Notes: generated from the sequence alone by a model not told the origin. 64,000 bases of DNA from Alphaproteobacteria bacterium (GCA_012103315.1 WLWZ01000001.1:558001-622000); one strand, 5' to 3'. Positions 46,272 to 55,924 are shown, numbered from the stretch's first letter. Translations and numbers: made by a program.

Positions 46272-47198
46272 ATGGCGGCAAAGAAATTTAACTCGATCCT
46301 GATCGAAAAAGGCAAAGGGGCGCAAAAGGGGATTACGTGGCTAATCTTGAATCGACCGGAGAAACGTAATGCGATGAGCCCCGAGTTACATTTCGAGATG
46401 AGCGAAGCCCTGGATATTCTTGGGGAGGATCCTGATACACAGGTGCTGATACTGACCGGTGCCGGGAAAGCGTTTTCGGCGGGGCAGGATCTCGCGCTTT
46501 ATTTTCGGGCCAATGAGAAAGATGCGATCAATAGGGTTCGTACACAAAAGGCCTCCCATGCTTGGCGCTGGGAGAAACTCGTGAATTTCCCGAAACCAAC
46601 AATTGCGATGGTGAATGGTTTTTGTTTCGGCGGAGCCTTTACGCAACTCTGCGCCTGCGATTTTGCGATCTCTTCCCATACGGCAACATTTGGTCTGTCA
46701 GAAGTGAACTGGGGCATTATCCCTGGCGGTATTGTGAGTTGGAATGTTGCTGATGTGCTAAGCTATCGTGACGCGCTTTATTACGCTGTTACAGGCGACC
46801 CATTCGACGGCAAAACGGCTGAAAAAATTCGGCTTGTGAATTATTCAGTGCCGGCGTCAAAGCTCAAGGCCGAGACCGTTAAGCTCGCCAAGAAGCTCAT
46901 GACCAAGAGCCCTAACGCGATGCGTTATACCAAAGAGGCAATTCGCGCCGTGCGCCGGATGAGCGTCAATGAGGCGGATGACTATCTGACGGTTAAAAAC
47001 CAGGCTTGCAAGATGACTGATAAAATTCCCGGCCGCGATGAGGGAATGCGCCAGTTCCTCGATGAGAAGAGTTATCGTCCTGGTTTGGGTCAGCTTGATC
47101 TCAAGAAAGCGGCACGGCGCAAGGCATCAAGTGCTGCGACGCCGACGACTCGGGTCCGTAAAAAAGCAGCCGCAAAAAGGAAGCGGACGGCGGCTTAA
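46272..47198 (+). CDS. crotonase, p-hydroxycinnamoyl/feruloyl-CoA hydratase/lyase-like, with basic C-terminal tail
   Basis: 308 aa; WLILNRPEKRNAMSPELHFEM...LTGAGKAFSAGQDLALYFR...KPTIAMVNGFCFGGAFTQLCACDFAISSHTATFGLSEVNWGIIPGG...GMRQFLDEKSYRPGL follows the HCHL pattern; tail KKAARRKASSAATPTTRVRKKAAAKRKRTAA. Confidence 0.85.
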   Translation: MAAKKFNSILIEKGKGAQKGITWLILNRPEKRNAMSPELHFEMSEALDILGEDPDTQVLILTGAGKAFSAGQDLALYFRANEKDAINRVRTQKASHAWRWEKLVNFPKPTIAMVNGFCFGGAFTQLCACDFAISSHTATFGLSEVNWGIIPGGIVSWNVADVLSYRDALYYAVTGDPFDGKTAEKIRLVNYSVPASKLKAETVKLAKKLMTKSPNAMRYTKEAIRAVRRMSVNEADDYLTVKNQACKMTDKIPGRDEGMRQFLDEKSYRPGLGQLDLKKAARRKASSAATPTTRVRKKAAAKRKRTAA

Positions 47199-48229
47199 CC
47201 TTCTAATTCAGCGCGGACAATAGCGGCGCCTTCTGCCATAGATTTGAGCTTGCCAAAGGCGACCGGGCGGCTGAGATATTTCATGCCGCAATCCGGCGCG
47301 ACAATCATTTGTTCCGGAGAAATGTGTTCGAGTGCAGCACGAACACGTTCCGCGATCACGTCTGGGGTCTCAACGGTTTCATCTCCGAGGTCCAGAACAC
47401 CGACGATTATCTTTTTGTTTTGAAGGGCATCAAGCGCGGCTGGGTCAAGGCCCGGCTGGGCAGCCTCGATTGAAATCTGATCTGCATCGCAGGAAGCCAA
47501 CTCGGGCAGAAAGGAATAGCCGTTTGGTTTGTCTTTCACGGCGTGGGCATAGCCAAAGCACATGTGGACAGCCGTTGTGCCAGTGGCACCGTTGAGTGCT
47601 TTGTTGATGACTTTGACGGCATACCGTTTCGCTTGTTCTGGTCGTGCTTGCATCCAGGGTTCGTCTATTTGGACGACGTCTGCGCCAGCGGCAAACAGAT
47701 CGAGAACTTCCTGGTTTACGGCTTCTGCAAGCGCCATCGCGCAGGCTTCGTCGTCGCCGTAATGCTCGTCGACCGCTGTGTGCGTCATAGTAAAAGGGCC
47801 GGGGAGGGTGATCTTGATCTTGAGATCCGTATTGGTGCGTAGGAATTCGACATCACGGACTTCGATGGGCCCAGTGCGTTTAATCTCGCCCGTTATTCGT
47901 GGGACCAGGATAGGTCGGCCCGAGCGACCGGGTACTTCAGCTGGGTTGTCGATGTCGACGCCAGAGAGCGCCGTTGCAAATCGGTTGGAATAACTTTCCC
48001 TGCGTATTTCACCATCCGTAATGACATCGACCCCCGCGCGTTCCATATCGTGAATGGCGGCAAGCGTCGCGGCATCCTGCGCTTCTTCAAGCTGGTCCGT
48101 TTCAATGCGCCATATATCGTGTGCGCGGACCCGAGGAGGGACGATCGCCTTAAGCATATCTCGATCAACCAGCCAATCGGGCTGGACATAGCTGCCAACA
48201 ACAGTTGTTGGCAAAAGGCGCTCACTCAT
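47195..48229 (-). CDS. cobalamin-independent methionine synthase (MetE C-terminal) family protein
   Basis: Start at MSERLLPTTVVGSYVQPDWL; ADVVQIDEPWMQARPEQ, AVHMCFGYAH, MIVAPDCGMKYLSR. Confidence 0.9.
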   Translation of the reverse strand: MSERLLPTTVVGSYVQPDWLVDRDMLKAIVPPRVRAHDIWRIETDQLEEAQDAATLAAIHDMERAGVDVITDGEIRRESYSNRFATALSGVDIDNPAEVPGRSGRPILVPRITGEIKRTGPIEVRDVEFLRTNTDLKIKITLPGPFTMTHTAVDEHYGDDEACAMALAEAVNQEVLDLFAAGADVVQIDEPWMQARPEQAKRYAVKVINKALNGATGTTAVHMCFGYAHAVKDKPNGYSFLPELASCDADQISIEAAQPGLDPAALDALQNKKIIVGVLDLGDETVETPDVIAERVRAALEHISPEQMIVAPDCGMKYLSRPVAFGKLKSMAEGAAIVRAELEG

Positions 48230-48324
48230 GATTTTCACTCCGTTGTCTGGAGGGGTTCTTTGCACGATAATCCGGCTCAATTCAATGCTATGAAATTCTG
48301 GTTACAGACGAAAAAGGAAAAGGG

Positions 48325-49119
48325 ATGATTGAGCTCTATCATAATGGGATGTCCACCTGCTCGCAGAAAGTCCGAATTACACTTGCGGAAAAAGGGCAGG
48401 AATTTACCTCGCATCATTTTAACCTGCGGGCCCGCGACCAGCATCACCCTGAATATCTTGCCCTCAATCCAAATGGCGTGGTTCCGACAATTATTCATGA
48501 CGATAAGATCATCTATGAATCGGCGGTCATCGATGAATATCTTGATACCGTATTTCCGGAACCATCTCTGCGCCCGGAATCGCCTTATGAATGTGCGAAA
48601 ATGCGGATCTGGGTGAAGCAACTCGATGAGGGGTTGCATGCGGCGAGTGCCACCATTAGTGCCTGTATCGCGTTTCGCTATCAGTTCATGGAGGGCAAAA
48701 CCCCGGAGCAGCTGAAAGAAACTCTTGATGGTTATGTCGATCCGGGCAAGCGCGCACGGATGAGTGAGAATGTCATGAAAGGTGTCGAGTCCTCGTTTTT
48801 TAAACCAGCGATCAAGCGGGTTGTAAAGATGTTGGATGATATGGAAAAGGCACTCGAAGAAGGTGCTTGGATGTCTGGTGACACCTATTCTTTGGCGGAT
48901 ATCGCCTTCACCCCTTACGTAACCCGCGTTTCACATCTGCAGCAAGATTGGCTGTTTGATACGCGCCCTGGGGTCGCAGATTGGTTCACCCGGATATGCG
49001 CCCGACCATCTTACAAAGTAGCCCTGTCTGAATGGTTTATTCCAGACTTTCTGACATTGATGGAAGCACGGGGTGGTGAAAACCAGAAGGGTGTTCGGGC
49101 GGTTCTGGAGGCTGAATAA
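48325..49119 (+). CDS. glutathione S-transferase family protein
   Basis: 264 aa; MIELYHNGMSTCSQKVRITLAEKGQEFTSHHFNL...NPNGVVPTIIHDDKIIYESAVIDEYLD. Confidence 0.92.
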   Translation: MIELYHNGMSTCSQKVRITLAEKGQEFTSHHFNLRARDQHHPEYLALNPNGVVPTIIHDDKIIYESAVIDEYLDTVFPEPSLRPESPYECAKMRIWVKQLDEGLHAASATISACIAFRYQFMEGKTPEQLKETLDGYVDPGKRARMSENVMKGVESSFFKPAIKRVVKMLDDMEKALEEGAWMSGDTYSLADIAFTPYVTRVSHLQQDWLFDTRPGVADWFTRICARPSYKVALSEWFIPDFLTLMEARGGENQKGVRAVLEAE

Positions 49120-49221
49120 AGGAATAGAGGTAACCACCTTTCTGTAAATTGACGGTTGGCAGATCGCACTCATACGTTACTATCTCTGCGATTTGAAATT
49201 CGACTAAGGGAGAATTCGAGG

Positions 49222-50421
49222 ATGAAAAAGACACTTATTTTGGGCGTTTCAGCGCTCGCACTCACGCTTGCCAGTCCGCAAGCAATGGCCATGAAAGCCA
49301 AAGAAATTAAAATTGGATTTGTGACAACGCTTTCTGGCGGCGCCGGTGTAATCGGCAAGGATATGCGCAACTCCGTGCAGATCGCTCTTGATCACCTGGG
49401 TAACAAAATGGGTGGTGTTCCCGTTAAAGTTCTCTTTGAGGACGACCATTTCAAACCGGAAGTTGGCAAGCAGAAAACCGAAAAGCTGCTGCACAAAGAC
49501 AAAGTCGACATTATGTCTGGCTTTATCTGGTCGCATGTTGTGTTGGCCTCTCGTAACAGCGTTGTTAAGGCCGGTAAGTTCCTGATTATTTCGAACGCTG
49601 GCACATCGAAAATTGCCGGTCGTCTTTGCCACAAGAACATTTTCTCGACGTCCTGGCAGAACGATCAGGTGCCGATGGCGATGGGCGAAGTGTTGAACAA
49701 GCGCGGCGTCAAAAGCCTCTACATTGTTGCACCGAATTATGCCGCAGGCCGCGATATGGTCGCTGGCGTGGAACGCACCTTTAAGGGCAAAATTCTTGGT
49801 AAAGATTTGACCAAGTGGCCAACCCAGCTTGATTTCTCGGCAGAACTTGCGAAGGCACGGGCATCGAAGGCTGATGGTGTCTTCATCTTTTACCCAGGCC
49901 GTGCCACTAACGCCTTCATGCGTCAATACGCGCAGGCTGGTTTGACGAAAACGCCGCTTTATTCGGTGTTCAGTGTCGATTCACTAAGCTTGCCCAAGCT
50001 TCAACAAGCAAAGCTAACCAACGTACTGGGAACATATTCCACCCAGTTTTGGGCACCTGATCTCAATACACCGGTCAACAAAAAGTTCGTTGCCGATTAT
50101 CGTAAGAAATTTGGCAGCTATCCGTCGCATTATGGCGCACAGAGCTATGACTCAATCATGCTAATCGATAGCGCAGTTCGTGCAGCTGGTGGTGATCTGA
50201 AGAAGATGGATACGATGCGTGCAGCGTTCCGCAAAGCCGATTATGGCTCGGTTCGGGGTAAATACGTCTATGGCAATAATCATTTCCCAATTCAGGACTT
50301 CTACCTGCGCAAGGTGGTTGCTGATGCCGATGGAAAATGGACCACGAAGATTGAGCAAAAGGTCTACTCCAATCATCAGGACGTCTATGCAGGCAAATGC
50401 AAGATGAAGAAGACCTGGTAA
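49222..50421 (+). CDS. branched-chain-amino-acid-type ABC transporter substrate-binding protein
   Basis: Start at MKKTLILGVSALALTLASPQAMAM (signal peptide); IKIGFVTTLSGGAGVIGKDMRNSVQIALDHLGNKMGGVPVKVLFEDD. Confidence 0.93.
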   Translation: MKKTLILGVSALALTLASPQAMAMKAKEIKIGFVTTLSGGAGVIGKDMRNSVQIALDHLGNKMGGVPVKVLFEDDHFKPEVGKQKTEKLLHKDKVDIMSGFIWSHVVLASRNSVVKAGKFLIISNAGTSKIAGRLCHKNIFSTSWQNDQVPMAMGEVLNKRGVKSLYIVAPNYAAGRDMVAGVERTFKGKILGKDLTKWPTQLDFSAELAKARASKADGVFIFYPGRATNAFMRQYAQAGLTKTPLYSVFSVDSLSLPKLQQAKLTNVLGTYSTQFWAPDLNTPVNKKFVADYRKKFGSYPSHYGAQSYDSIMLIDSAVRAAGGDLKKMDTMRAAFRKADYGSVRGKYVYGNNHFPIQDFYLRKVVADADGKWTTKIEQKVYSNHQDVYAGKCKMKKTW

Positions 50422-50441
50422 TTTGGACTAATAGTCTAGTG

Positions 50442-50465
50442 ACGGGGACGCTTCGGCGTCCCCGT
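50442..50465 (+). terminator. UUCG-loop hairpin between the SBP and permease genes (attenuator-like)
   Basis: Perfect 10-bp stem acggggacgc-ttcg-gcgtccccgt; only a weak T tract follows. Confidence 0.65.
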
Positions 50466-50489
50466 TTCACGTTCTGATACACATATTTA

Positions 50490-51413
50490 ATGGTCGATCC
50501 GCACCTTCTTTTTGAACAGCTCTTTAACGGTGTTCAGTACGGAATATTACTGTTCCTGCTCGCCGCCGGGTTGACCCTTGTGTTCGGCATCATGGATTTG
50601 ATGAACCTGGCACATGGGTCGCTCTATATGCTTGGGGCCTATATTGCGGCGACTGTTGCTTTGGCAACGGACTCTTTTTTATTGGGGATTGCCGTTGCGC
50701 TGCCTGCGACTTTGATCGTGGGTATTTTTCTGGAAGTCGTTGTTCTTCGGAAACTTTATGATAGAGGGCATCTCGATCAGGTTTTGGCAACCTTTGGGAT
50801 GATCCTGTTCTTTAATGAATTGGTTCGGCTAATCTGGGGGCCTGCTGGCATCGAAGTGCCGTTGCCGAGCGTTCTCAATCAATCACTAACACTGTTTAGT
50901 ATTCCGTTGCCTATCTATCGCATCCTGGTGATAGGTGTTGGGTTAGCGGTCGCTGCTTTCCTATATATCCTTGTCGTAAAAACTAAAGTTGGAATGTTGA
51001 TCCGGGCTGGAGCTTCTAATCGTGAAATGGTGGGCGCCCTAGGCATTGATATTAAAAAGATATTTACGCTGGTCTTTGGGCTTGGTGCAGCGCTAGCGGC
51101 CCTGGCTGGTGCCATGGCAGGACCGATTTTCGCAGCCACTATTGGCATGGGCGAGAATATTTTGATTCAGGTGCTGGTGGTTATTGTGATCGGTGGCATT
51201 GGTTCCATTCGGGGAGCATTTGTTGGTGCTCTGATGATCGGGGTGATCGAGATTTTGGGGCGGTCCTTTCTGGACGATTTATTCAAGCTTTTTCTGCCGG
51301 TCAATGCGGCAGAAACGGCAGCACCGGCGGCCGCATCGATGTTGATCTATATTCTGATGGCCTTGGTTCTTTTCTTTCGGCCACAAGGCCTCTTCCCGGC
51401 GAGGAGCGGCTAA
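50490..51413 (+). CDS. branched-chain amino acid ABC transporter permease, LivH type
   Basis: 307 aa; GVQYGILLFLLAAGLTLVFGIMDLMNLAHGSLYMLGAY. Confidence 0.95.
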   Translation: MVDPHLLFEQLFNGVQYGILLFLLAAGLTLVFGIMDLMNLAHGSLYMLGAYIAATVALATDSFLLGIAVALPATLIVGIFLEVVVLRKLYDRGHLDQVLATFGMILFFNELVRLIWGPAGIEVPLPSVLNQSLTLFSIPLPIYRILVIGVGLAVAAFLYILVVKTKVGMLIRAGASNREMVGALGIDIKKIFTLVFGLGAALAALAGAMAGPIFAATIGMGENILIQVLVVIVIGGIGSIRGAFVGALMIGVIEILGRSFLDDLFKLFLPVNAAETAAPAAASMLIYILMALVLFFRPQGLFPARSG

Positions 51414-51416
51414 GGA

Positions 51417-52373
51417 ATGTTGCCAAGCCGTGAGACCATTGTCGTCATCATTACCTTCGCCTTGCTGGCGATAGTCCCCTTTATTGCCTCCATTACGGAA
51501 GTGCCGTTTTATCTCGATCTCGGTCGCCGGATGATGATCCTGGCCATTGGCGCGCTGAGCCTCAATCTCATCATGGGATATGGCGGGATGATCAGTTTTG
51601 GTCATGCTGTATTTGTTGGTATCGGTGCCTACGTGATCGGTATTTGTACTGAACACGAACTCGTCAACGGCTTCATCCAGTGGCCCTTGGCGTTGTTGGC
51701 TTGTGCGGTCTTCGCCTTTATTTTTGGCGCCATTAGTTTGAGGACACGGGGCGTCTATTTCATCATGATAACGCTGGCTTTGGCCCAGATGATGTATTTC
51801 CTCGGTGTTAGTCTTGATCGCTATGGTGGGGACGACGGGCTGCCGCTTGCAGAAACAAGTGATTTCTCGGGTCTGATTGACCTAAGTGAGAAATCAAGCC
51901 TGTATTATTTGATCTTTGTTTTGTTGCTTCTGTGTCTTTGGATTTGTAAACGGCTGATCAACTCACGTTTCGGCATGGTTATTCAGGGTGCGCGCTCTAA
52001 TGAGGCACGCATGCAGGCTATTGGTTTTCCGACTTACCGCTATCAATTAACGGCCTTCGTCATTGCAGGTGTCATGGCGGGCCTTGCAGGAATCCTGCTC
52101 GCCAATCACACCGAGTTCGTCAACCCAGACATGATGCACTGGACCCGATCTGGCGACCTAATCATCATGGTCTTGCTCGGCGGAATGGGGAGCCTGGCAG
52201 GACCAATCGTTGGTGCGTTGGTCTTTATCTTGTTGGAAGAAGCGTTGTCGGGTATTACCGAATATTGGCAGCTGATTTTTGGTCCATTCTTGATTCTCGT
52301 CGTATTGTTTGCGCGTGGTGGATTACTTGGCTTCCTTGAGAAACGACAGTCATCGGAGGACGACGATGGCTGA
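51417..52373 (+). CDS. branched-chain amino acid ABC transporter permease, LivM type
   Basis: 318 aa; LSLNLIMGYGGMISFGHAVFVGIGAYVIG...MQAIGFPTYRYQLTAFVIAGVMAGLAGILLA. Confidence 0.95.
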   Translation: MLPSRETIVVIITFALLAIVPFIASITEVPFYLDLGRRMMILAIGALSLNLIMGYGGMISFGHAVFVGIGAYVIGICTEHELVNGFIQWPLALLACAVFAFIFGAISLRTRGVYFIMITLALAQMMYFLGVSLDRYGGDDGLPLAETSDFSGLIDLSEKSSLYYLIFVLLLLCLWICKRLINSRFGMVIQGARSNEARMQAIGFPTYRYQLTAFVIAGVMAGLAGILLANHTEFVNPDMMHWTRSGDLIIMVLLGGMGSLAGPIVGALVFILLEEALSGITEYWQLIFGPFLILVVLFARGGLLGFLEKRQSSEDDDG

Positions 52374-53124
52374 TGCTCTTTTGAAAGTTGAAGACCTTCG
52401 CAAAAGCTTTGGTGGTGTCCTGGCTACAGACAATTTGTCACTGTCGGTAGAGACGGGGAAGATTCATGCGGTTATCGGTCCTAACGGTGCGGGCAAAACG
52501 ACCTTGATAGCCCAACTCGCTGGTGCTCTCGATTCGGATTCTGGACGTATTGTCTTTGACAACGAAGATATTTCTAAGTTGGCGCCGCCAGCGCGTTCGC
52601 GTCGCGGGATTGCCAGAACATTTCAGATCACCAGTATTTTTCATGTGTTCACGGCGTTGGAAAATGTCGCTCTGGCCGTCCAAGCGCATGATGGACATTC
52701 TTTCCGGTTTTGGCGTGCGGCACGAGACGAGGCTCGACTGAATGAACCAGCTCAGGCTGCTTTGGAAACAGTTGGTCTTGCGGATCGCGCGAATATCACA
52801 GTGCGGAATCTGTCACACGGAGAGCATCGTCAACTGGAAATCGCGATGGCGTTGGCGACCAAGCCGAAACTTTTGCTGTTGGATGAACCAATGGCTGGGA
52901 TGGGTGCCGAAGAGTCGCAAAAGATGGTGTCGATCCTCAATAGGCTGAAGGGGGATCACACTGTCCTGTTAATCGAGCACGACATGGATGCGGTGTTCGC
53001 GCTGGCTGATCAGATCACCGTGCTGGTTTATGGCAAGTCAATCGTGTCAGGGACCCCTGATGCAATCCGTGCCAATGAAGAAGTGCGAACGGCTTATCTT
53101 GGCGAAGAGGGGGCGGCCAACTGA
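52366..53124 (+). CDS. ABC transporter ATP-binding protein, LivG type
   Basis: Start at MADALLKVEDLRKSFGGVLATDNLSLSV; Walker A GPNGAGKTT; RRGIARTFQITSIF; LLLDEPMAGM. Confidence 0.95.
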   Translation: MADALLKVEDLRKSFGGVLATDNLSLSVETGKIHAVIGPNGAGKTTLIAQLAGALDSDSGRIVFDNEDISKLAPPARSRRGIARTFQITSIFHVFTALENVALAVQAHDGHSFRFWRAARDEARLNEPAQAALETVGLADRANITVRNLSHGEHRQLEIAMALATKPKLLLLDEPMAGMGAEESQKMVSILNRLKGDHTVLLIEHDMDAVFALADQITVLVYGKSIVSGTPDAIRANEEVRTAYLGEEGAAN

Positions 53125-53825
53125 TGCTTAAAGTTGACGCTATTGAATCTTCTTACGGTACAAGCCAGGTACTGTTTGGCATGACTCTGGAAGTCAATGC
53201 CGGAGAAGTAGTTACCTTGATGGGCCGCAACGGGATGGGCAAGACGACAACCATTCGTTCGATTATGGGGTTAATGCAGCCCCATGGCGGGTCGATTTCC
53301 TTTGAAGGTAAAAGAATTTCCGACCTGCCATCTCATCAGATCGCAAAATTGGGCATCGGATTGGTCCCTGAGGGGAGACAAATTTTTCCTAATTTGACGG
53401 TACGGGAAAACTTGATTGCGACTGCGCATAATTCTTCCGGAAATTCTAACCCTTGGATATTGGAGAAGGTTCTCGCACGGTTTCCGTCCCTGGAGGCAAG
53501 AATAAATGGCATGGGGAACGAACTATCAGGCGGCGAACAACAGATGCTGGCTATTGGCCGGGCGTTAATGACGAATCCTAAATTGTTGATCCTAGATGAA
53601 GCAACAGAAGGATTAGCGCCACAAATCCGTACGGAAATATGGCAGTGCTTGGAAGATCTAAAAGGGCAAGGGCAATCTATTCTGGTGATTGATAAGAATG
53701 TCGCTGCGCTGACCCGAATTGCTGATCGGCATAACATAATCGAAAAAGGCCAGGTTGTTTGGTCCGATACCTCAGAGGCGCTACTAGCGCAACCTGAAAT
53801 TCAGCATCAATATCTCGGTGTTTAA
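53124..53825 (+). CDS. ABC transporter ATP-binding protein, LivF type
   Basis: 233 aa; GRNGMGKTTTIRSIMGL; LSGGEQQMLAIGRALMTNPKLLILDEATEGLAPQI. Confidence 0.95.
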   Translation: MLKVDAIESSYGTSQVLFGMTLEVNAGEVVTLMGRNGMGKTTTIRSIMGLMQPHGGSISFEGKRISDLPSHQIAKLGIGLVPEGRQIFPNLTVRENLIATAHNSSGNSNPWILEKVLARFPSLEARINGMGNELSGGEQQMLAIGRALMTNPKLLILDEATEGLAPQIRTEIWQCLEDLKGQGQSILVIDKNVAALTRIADRHNIIEKGQVVWSDTSEALLAQPEIQHQYLGV

Positions 53826-53841
53826 ATAACCCAAAATAGAA

Positions 53842-53869
53842 AAAGGCGCCCTGTTTCCAGAGCGCCTTT
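53842..53869. terminator. bidirectional terminator candidate between convergent livF and dctP
   Basis: aaaggcgc / gcgccttt stem, A-rich on the left (aaaatagaaaa), in the convergent intergenic gap. Confidence 0.7.
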
Positions 53870-53905
53870 CCCGTACATCACGCAATTTGCGTAATTAAAC
53901 CGTAA

Positions 53906-54895
53906 CTACTTAAGAAGGTATTTCTTCAACTGTGCAAATACCTTTGGATCGATCTTCTTTGCTGCGGCGGCCCACGTCGAACCCATAACGGTCTTCGTAA
54001 AAGCGGCGCCGGTAGCACCCTGAAAATCGACAACCTTCACACCATCGGCGAAGACTTTCTTGTTATCTGCGTCAGCAAGCTTACGCATATAGGGTGTACT
54101 GGCGATCTCAAATTTGAGACCCCAAGCATCGATATAGTCTTTCTCTTTCTTGGTCAGCTTGTTGTAGACATCAAGATTGATGGCAGCAGTAGTTGACGAA
54201 CGCCAGAATCCTGGTCCGACGCGATACTTGATGTATTTGGTCCAACCATAACGATGGATGCCACCTTCAGGCCATGCGAGGCCTTTAACAACACCGCGTT
54301 CGAGTGAAGTGTATACATCACCGGGTGAGATGTTGATCGGCACGGCACCCATTGCCTTCATGAACGGATGGTAAAGTGCGGTAGACCGCATCTTGTAACC
54401 CTTCAGGCTAAGGCCAGTTTTTGCATCTTTCCTCGGCGGATCGATGAGATAAATGTGGAAGTTACCGGAGTTATAAAACGGATGAGCCAGAAGCCGAGAA
54501 TTCAGACCATCTTTCCAGCATTTCTGAAGAACCTCCCAGCCACCATTTTTACGGATAACCGACTGAGGTTGCGTGGAAAGTGCAACAACCCGCGCGCATG
54601 GGACCAAGCCAGCGTAATATCCGCTAGGGCCAAACATCATATCGATGACGCCTCGTTTCAGAGCGGCACCCTGTTTGCGGTTTGGAATGACTTCTGGGCC
54701 ACCTTTGTAATTAAGGGTAACGGCGCCCTTGGCTTTGTTCATTGGTGTGTGCATTAAGTCAAAATAAGCAACAACCTGATCATGCGTACGTGTCAGACTT
54801 GTTGTCACATTCAGCTTTGCCGCTTCAGCAGCACCCGCCAACATGGCGACTGCTGATATACCGACAGCAAGGCTAGAAATTTTCAAATTACTCAT
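53906..54895 (-). CDS. TRAP transporter substrate-binding protein DctP (copy 3)
   Basis: 329 aa, signal peptide; NYKGGPEVIPNRKQGAALKRGVIDMMFGPSGYYAGLVPC...YKMRSTALYHPFMKAMGAVPINISPGDVYTSLERGVVKGLAWPEGG. Confidence 0.92.
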   Translation of the reverse strand: MSNLKISSLAVGISAVAMLAGAAEAAKLNVTTSLTRTHDQVVAYFDLMHTPMNKAKGAVTLNYKGGPEVIPNRKQGAALKRGVIDMMFGPSGYYAGLVPCARVVALSTQPQSVIRKNGGWEVLQKCWKDGLNSRLLAHPFYNSGNFHIYLIDPPRKDAKTGLSLKGYKMRSTALYHPFMKAMGAVPINISPGDVYTSLERGVVKGLAWPEGGIHRYGWTKYIKYRVGPGFWRSSTTAAINLDVYNKLTKKEKDYIDAWGLKFEIASTPYMRKLADADNKKVFADGVKVVDFQGATGAAFTKTVMGSTWAAAAKKIDPKVFAQLKKYLLK

Positions 54896-55087
54896 AAATT
54901 TTCTCCCTTCACTCTTCTGGTATGTGCTCGTAAAAATTCAGCGCCGACACTTCACCCGGCGGTGACATTTTTGTCAATAATCGATTTGGGTTTTAGGGGA
55001 TACGACTACTCCTCCGTAATTAGGGTCTCTAAAACGGTATGAATCAAATGTGGCGATATTGAGGCTCGTTGTCGTGGGGCAATTTTG

Positions 55088-55924
55088 CTAAGCCGCTATC
55101 AAAGGCGCGCCCTCGATCATGCCACGTTTAAGAAGACGGCGCTCCGTTTCAGAAAAATCTGTCCGCGCGTGGGTTGAACAGCGGTTGTCCCACACCAGGA
55201 AATCACCTGGTTGCCAGATATGTTCGTAAACGACCGAAGGGTGCTCGGCGTAAGGAATGATCTCTGTAATTAGAGCCTTGGCTTCGTCCTGAGGCATGCC
55301 TTCGAATGTTGCTGACATTAGCCGGTTAACGTAAAGAGCTTCGCGACCGGTATCTGGATGTCGAACAACAGCGGGGTGCCATGCGTGTTTAACTTTGCCC
55401 AACTCACTAAGGTCAGGTTGGTTGGTTTCCTGATAATCAAATATTTGCATGACACGTTTGCCCTTGATGGCTTTCTTCAGCTCATCAGGCAGGAGGTCAT
55501 AGGCCCCGTACATATTGGCGAATTTAGTGTTGCCGCCTGTTTTGGGAACTTCTACCGAATATAGAAATGTTGCTTTATGGGGTACATCGACAAATGCCAT
55601 GTCGTGATGAAACCACATCTCGCCATCTGGCAAAGAGCCGATTGGCTCACCGTTCTTTCGGATATTCGAGACCAACATAATATAGGGGTCAGTTTCCTGG
55701 CGACGGTCAGCCGGTCTTGATCTAGCGCCAAGCGGCCCAATCCAGTCACTGCTGGATAGTAATTCTACGTCCGAAATAGTTTGATTGCGGAATAGGATGA
55801 GCACATGCTCATGCCAGGCTTTTAGCAGTTCCTGTTGAATATCAGTGGAAATTGGTTGGCTTAGATCGACGCCAAGAATTTCTGCGCCTATCGCCGGGGA
55901 CAGGGGGACGATTTCAACTGACAT
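55088..55924 (-). CDS. TauD/TfdA family 2-oxoglutarate-dependent dioxygenase
   Basis: 278 aa; MWFHHDMAFVDVPHKATFLYSVEVPKTGGNTKFANMYGAYDLLP (HxD), C-terminal WQPGDFLVWDNRCSTHARTDF. Confidence 0.94.
   Translation of the reverse strand: MSVEIVPLSPAIGAEILGVDLSQPISTDIQQELLKAWHEHVLILFRNQTISDVELLSSSDWIGPLGARSRPADRRQETDPYIMLVSNIRKNGEPIGSLPDGEMWFHHDMAFVDVPHKATFLYSVEVPKTGGNTKFANMYGAYDLLPDELKKAIKGKRVMQIFDYQETNQPDLSELGKVKHAWHPAVVRHPDTGREALYVNRLMSATFEGMPQDEAKALITEIIPYAEHPSVVYEHIWQPGDFLVWDNRCSTHARTDFSETERRLLKRGMIEGAPLIAA

Noticed and set aside
49249-49926. 225 aa minus-strand ORF
   Set aside because: Antisense shadow of the ABC substrate-binding protein; no recognisable domain or RBS.
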